From positions 66,572 through 130,571 of the forward strand of contig JBBHKE010001680.1 of NCBI GenBank assembly GCA_037447655.1: a stretch of 64,000 nt of DNA, in the 5' to 3' direction. The notes below the pieces were generated by a model. The model had not been told where the DNA came from. It saw nothing but the letters and a program-made list of their open reading frames with translations, and ran no database searches. Each line of letters opens with the position of its first letter. The stretch's first letter is position 1. This stretch comes from Zygnema cylindricum. Lineage: Eukaryota > Streptophyta > Zygnematophyceae > Zygnematales > Zygnemataceae. Position numbers and translations under genes: made by a program. Below are positions 60,501 through 64,000 of this stretch, in pieces.

Positions 60501-62965
60501 TTTTTAAAAAAGTTATTTTTTTATGAAATGCAGAGCTTCTCGGAGTCCAAAAGAGGAGTTTATTTTGGGAAATGGTGGGTGGACTGTTTTGACTTGATTT
60601 ATGATTATAACTTTGTTGAAAAACATCTTATGAATTTTGTTTTTTCTGTTTTACGAGTTCTGCTTTTGTCTGAATGAGAAAATTGTATTTCTGTAAGGGT
60701 TCATGTTAACAATTTATTGGCAAAGGTCACGTTTTGAAAAGTTATGCAACGTGTCCCTAATTGGTTCTAAGGAACCAATTGTATCATACTTTCCTTGTTG
60801 AGTTTGTTTTGTTCAACTGTTTCGTTTTTTCCAGTGGGCACCTCTGTTTTTACTTTCATTCCACAATTCTTTTTCTTACGAATAACAGTGTTGTTTCTTG
60901 TCCTTTTTTGGAGATTGGTTCTGGAAAACAGTATCTATAGAGGAGTATTCAAAACATAAGGTGACAATATATAAGGCTTATTTCTGCCTTCAGGGGCCCT
61001 AAAATTGTCAAATCAAATGGTTTCTCACACTTCATTCTAACTAGAAAAATATGTACTTGACATATTGTTTTTCATAAATCCAGTTGATCCTTTCAACCTG
61101 TTGAATGTGACTGCATTATTGCTATGCTTCCCAATTTTTTCAACTTTGATATTTACCATAATGTATGATGTACATATCGTCTGATGTGAACGATAGGGAT
61201 AATAGCTCATAGTCTTGATTTGTCATTTTCTGTTTGAATTAATTGTGTTTTATTTTTTTATTTGGGCAGCACCTTTTATCTCCAGAGGAAAGTCGGCGTG
61301 CGGAACATTTTTTTACAGAACAGGAACGCGTGAAAAAAGGTGAGTGGGCAAAAATTGTAAAAGAAATGGGTGGCAGCAGTCTGGAGGCACAATAAAGTGT
61401 TACGGAAAAGTCCCGTAAAGTTTTGTGAGTTACTCGGATGCTTTTAAATGACTACCCGCGTTTCATCACTATTAGTGGTAGTGTATTCGCTAAATCAGTC
61501 GCATGATCTTTGATCAAAGATTGTAATCTCCGTGGTCAAGGCTATTTTGTGTATTCCTCAAGGATCTGGCACCCAAATTAGGGTCGTTTAAGCTAATTAC
61601 TGTAACATGGTTTTTATAATTTTTTTTATCATTAATAGCTATTAAATGATAACACTACATACCATCCTCAAATTTCCAAGTTTTGCTAGTTTTGGGTTTG
61701 TTAGTTTTGCTTATTTAACTTTTAAACTTATTATGCGTTTAATGGAGATTGGGTCTGCTTTTGTTGTTCAAATATACGACCCGCAATCCTCTTATAGTCG
61801 ACAGCGGACCTCTCTGACTTGCGTCAAAAATGGTTTTTTTACAAACTGCGAAACTGCCATTGAAGGAGCAAAAGTGATTTTCTTTCTACTTTTTATCACT
61901 GCTTTTTAGCTGGGTTATGATATTGGCTTCAGTGGTGGGGGGGTGGTATAATTTTCTACAGGTGTTTCTGCTTGGAGGGAAGGCAACATGTCCGAATTCG
62001 GAGAGCTCGTCAGCAAGTCTGGTCAAAGCTCCATTGTTAATTATGAGTGCGGTGAGTCTTGTCCTGAGTGAAACCCTTCATTGCAAAAGCCTCCATTGCA
62101 AAAACCAACCTTCTGAAAACTTCCATTATGAAAACCTTAATTTTGGTAGGTATGACTACTTTTCTCATAAGGTCAAGATGTGCATCTTTTATAATCACCA
62201 ATCATCTTGTGGGCGTTTATGGCAATTATGGCATTTATAAGGTGACTACACTATCGGAGAATACATCCATTTTTTGAGGAAATTACATATGGTGTTTGAA
62301 AACAAAAGGTAGTTCGGAACTTCCGCCTGCAACATGACTATGACCATCCTTAAAACAATAGCTTCCCCGCGTTAGTGTCTTTTACCGATAGACAAGAGCT
62401 TTATCTTATGTCTGAAGTATTGTGCTTCATCAATCACCCTTATAAAACTCGAGGCATTTATGAATCCTCTTCAATCGGAACCTTGGGCTTGTTTTGAAGT
62501 GATACTTTTCTTTTCCCCCCTAAGTCCCAATCACTTTTGAAACATCTGTGGATCATAAACAATAGACCTCATATTGCTCTGTACATAATGTCTAATTAGC
62601 AACATATATGTTGTCTAAACATATATTTGCAACTCCAACACCGTCCATTATATCAGAATTCGTTTTGATATTCCTTTTTTCCAAAGTTTACAGTATCACA
62701 TTATTTCCTGTTTGTAGGATGTCCACCTCTTATTCAACTTCGAGAAATAGTCCTTTCGGCTCCGGGAGTTTTAGGAGCTCGTTTCAGTGGTGCCGGTTTT
62801 CGAGGATGTTGTATGGCTTTTGTTAAACGTGATTTTGCAGAAACAGCCGCGAGCCACATTCTTAACTCTTATAAAAGTTCAAATCCTAATCTCGCTGCAG
62901 TCTTGTCAGGCAAACCTGCTGTTATTATTTGCGATTCTTCTCACCCAGCCCGTGTCCTTGTATGA
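54583..62965 (+). CDS. GALAK: Galacturonokinase (GHMP kinase family)
   Basis: Sixteen exons give about 446 aa (Arabidopsis ~424): 54583-54630, 55938-56051, 56426-56497, 57912-57955, 58169-58193, 58267-58300, 58395-58480, 58905-58970, 59267-59346, 59543-59642, 60143-60339, 60534-60574, 60994-61019, 61270-61339, 61962-62051, 62718-62965. Signature blocks: PYRVCPLGAHIDHQGGSV (sugar/nucleotide motif 1), GVDGGGISSSAA (phosphate loop, motif 2, near 150-163), NGYLSLRNGILDQSAILLS, RILLAFSGLNHAL, PGYNLRVGECQ and GARFSGAGFRGCCMAF (motif 3, ~380-400). The enzyme phosphorylates D-galacturonic acid at C1, returning pectin-derived sugar to UDP-GalA with a UDP-sugar pyrophosphorylase, in the cytosol. Motif 2 has GVDGGG where I recall GLDSSG. 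Exons 5-7 are the least certain (their junctions were picked to keep phase), and exon 13 is inferred from phase. Confidence 0.88.
56055..56233. mobile_element. TA-target MITE (family A) at galacturonokinase exon 2 donor
   Basis: Left end CACGTTTCTTTGCTATTAGA follows TA at 56053-56054; right end inwards CACGTCCTATCGCTATCAAA, TA at 56234-56235. The left TA is bases 2-3 of the intron (CAG/GTA). Confidence 0.75.
56634..56738 (+). other. Possible cassette exon in galacturonokinase intron 3
   Basis: TTTTAG precedes a 105-nt segment, open in phase 0 (35 codons), which ends CATTTCAAG/GTACAC at a MITE edge. Exon 3 and exon 4 join without it in phase and match the family better (SRSPK/IRLQS), so it is not in the main model. 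Its inclusion would be in-frame. Confidence 0.3.
56742..56954. mobile_element. TA-target MITE (family A) in galacturonokinase intron 3
   Basis: 213 bp, left end CACCCTGTATCGTTATTAAC after TA at 56740-56741; right end inwards CACCGTGAGTCGTTGAAGGA, TA at 56955-56956. It shares its interior with 10973-11178. Confidence 0.85.
57455..57635. repeat. Pyrimidine tract in galacturonokinase intron 3
   Basis: About 180 bp of almost pure CTCTCC, CCCTCT and TTCTCC on the coding strand, far from the 3' splice site of the intron (57911). Confidence 0.85.
59028..59185. mobile_element. TA-target MITE (family A), partial, in galacturonokinase intron 8
   Basis: The left end CACTATGAATCGTTGTTAGG is clear; internal TAATAAGACTAATC and TTGGAATCAATAACACTAAA fit. 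The right end is not resolved. Confidence 0.5.
59645..60005. repeat. ~35-bp degenerate tandem repeat in galacturonokinase intron 10
   Basis: About ten imperfect units built on TTATAATTGTCCAATCACAT and ACTCGTGAATTCTC. It fills most of the intron between exons 10 and 11. Confidence 0.85.
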
Positions 62966-64000
62966 AAAGTTGAAAGCAAAAAGTCTGGTCATGAGCCTTT
63001 TGTGACAAGACAAGGTCTCAGATTGGTGGAGATTGGCCGAGGTTGGTTAAGAATCCCTGCTTTAGGTTTGTCTATAGTTCTCACAGAATTGTGGATTTAT
63101 TCCTTGCAGGTAGAGAGAAGTGAGTTATTTTTTTGGAAGTGACAAATTTACTTTTTTTAAGTTTGCTAGTTGTACATTGAGGAGGAAGAGTTGTACAACT
63201 GCATGTAACGTATATATTCCATATGTAGCTCCTCCTATGTTGAAAGGTTGATTGAAATGATAGGTTCCTGCAGCTTCCTGTTTGATTAGAAGGTTGTGCT
63301 GCAAGGGGGAAGTTGAAGGCTGTCATATCGCCTTACAGTACTATTAGTGCATATTTTAGTGGTAACTACTGAATGTTTAGCTCTAATTGGGAGTGTATAC
63401 TTGTTCCATGTTCGAAGTTATGTGTTGTTGCTTAACATAGAGATACTTGTTTAAAAAAAAGCAAAGAAACATGTTTACATTTTTATTTTAACTGAACAAT
63501 ATGTGGGTAATGATGTCACAAGCAAATGGCTGACACATATGGAGTATTTCTTTAGTTGGAAACCAAGAACGGTGTTGTGTGAGATGCTAGCTTTTAAGAG
63601 GCACGAAGAAATGCTCCTGTTCTTGCCACCTGATAGTTGAGTTTTAAAGCTGACAAGGTAACTTTCACCCTTGCCGGGTTTCCATGTTGTACCAATATGT
63701 CACTACAAAAAATGACAAACAATCTGGCATTGATGGTTTCTAAAGCCTACAAAAACAACTAACACCAAGTGTACAATATCTCCTTTTGATATTTGTTTTA
63801 CTCACAATTTTTTTTTTTTTAAGTTTTTCATTTTCTCCTTTTTTTTTTTTTTTTTTTTTAAATTTTTTATTTTCTCCTTTTTTTTTTTTTTTTTTTGTAG
63901 GGAATAGATTTTCTAATAAAGTATTTTTAAATCATTTTTTTATTCATATTATTTATATTTATTTATGGTTTATTTTTATTTTTATTTTTTTTTGTTATAT
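62966..64000. other. 3' flank of galacturonokinase, ending in T-rich DNA
   Basis: No gene recognised. It should contain the 3'UTR. From ~63800 to the end the sequence is mostly T runs with TTTTCATTTTCTCC / TTTTTATTTTCTCC repeats and AT-rich DNA. Confidence 0.5.

Noticed and set aside
1-64000. tRNA, rRNA, CRISPR or bacterial-type operons
   Set aside because: None was recognised; the gene structure is that of a nuclear eukaryotic genome.

Overview
This is plant-lineage nuclear DNA, most likely from a streptophyte green alga or another early-diverging streptophyte. Every identifiable gene is a plant-type nuclear gene split by many GT-AG introns: an OEP16-3/NDUFA11-like complex I subunit, a PPR-SMR organelle RNA protein, SEC31, a plastid-type SRPBCC protein, the plant-specific F-box/armadillo protein ARABIDILLO, and galacturonokinase. 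The proteins are clearly but only moderately similar to what I recall of the Arabidopsis proteins. Intergenic DNA and introns are crowded with small DNA transposons. The exact organism (a Chara-like charophyte is one guess) is inference.

Layout. 1-382 (-): start of a Lys/Glu-rich protein running off the left edge. 383-6269: repeats, including a hAT-like element holding a 61-bp tandem array that itself holds a MITE, and a LINE pseudogene. 6270-7478 (-): OEP16-3/NDUFA11 homologue, two exons. 8486-13055 (+): PPR-SMR protein, two exons, head-to-head with the former. 13056-17524: intergenic, with simple tandem repeats and a second LINE remnant. 17525-29522 (-): complete SEC31, 21 exons, 1170 aa. 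31771-34787 (-): five-exon SRPBCC/polyketide-cyclase-like gene. 34788-45771: gene-poor, transposon-rich, with an assembly gap at 42766-42775. 45772-52969 (-): ARABIDILLO, 11 exons, 1046 aa. 54583-62965 (+): galacturonokinase, 16 exons, about 446 aa, head-to-head with ARABIDILLO. 62966-64000: 3' flank ending in T-rich low complexity.

Exon models were built by hand from reading phase, GT/AG boundaries and remembered family sequences. All junctions in the six multi-exon models keep phase. The weakest part is galacturonokinase exons 5-7. The genes do not form a pathway; they are unrelated housekeeping and plant-lineage functions: respiratory complex I, organelle RNA handling, ER-to-Golgi COPII transport, root/developmental F-box function and pectin-sugar salvage.

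The most interesting signals are: (1) one TA-target MITE family present in more than a dozen copies, with an exact empty-site proof in one; (2) MITE ends that coincide with 5' splice sites in galacturonokinase, including a possible in-frame cassette exon whose donor comes from a MITE end; (3) four short tandem duplications that each span a splice junction; (4) two hAT-like MITEs in head-to-head orientation forming a ~545-bp palindrome. I found no obviously new biochemical system.
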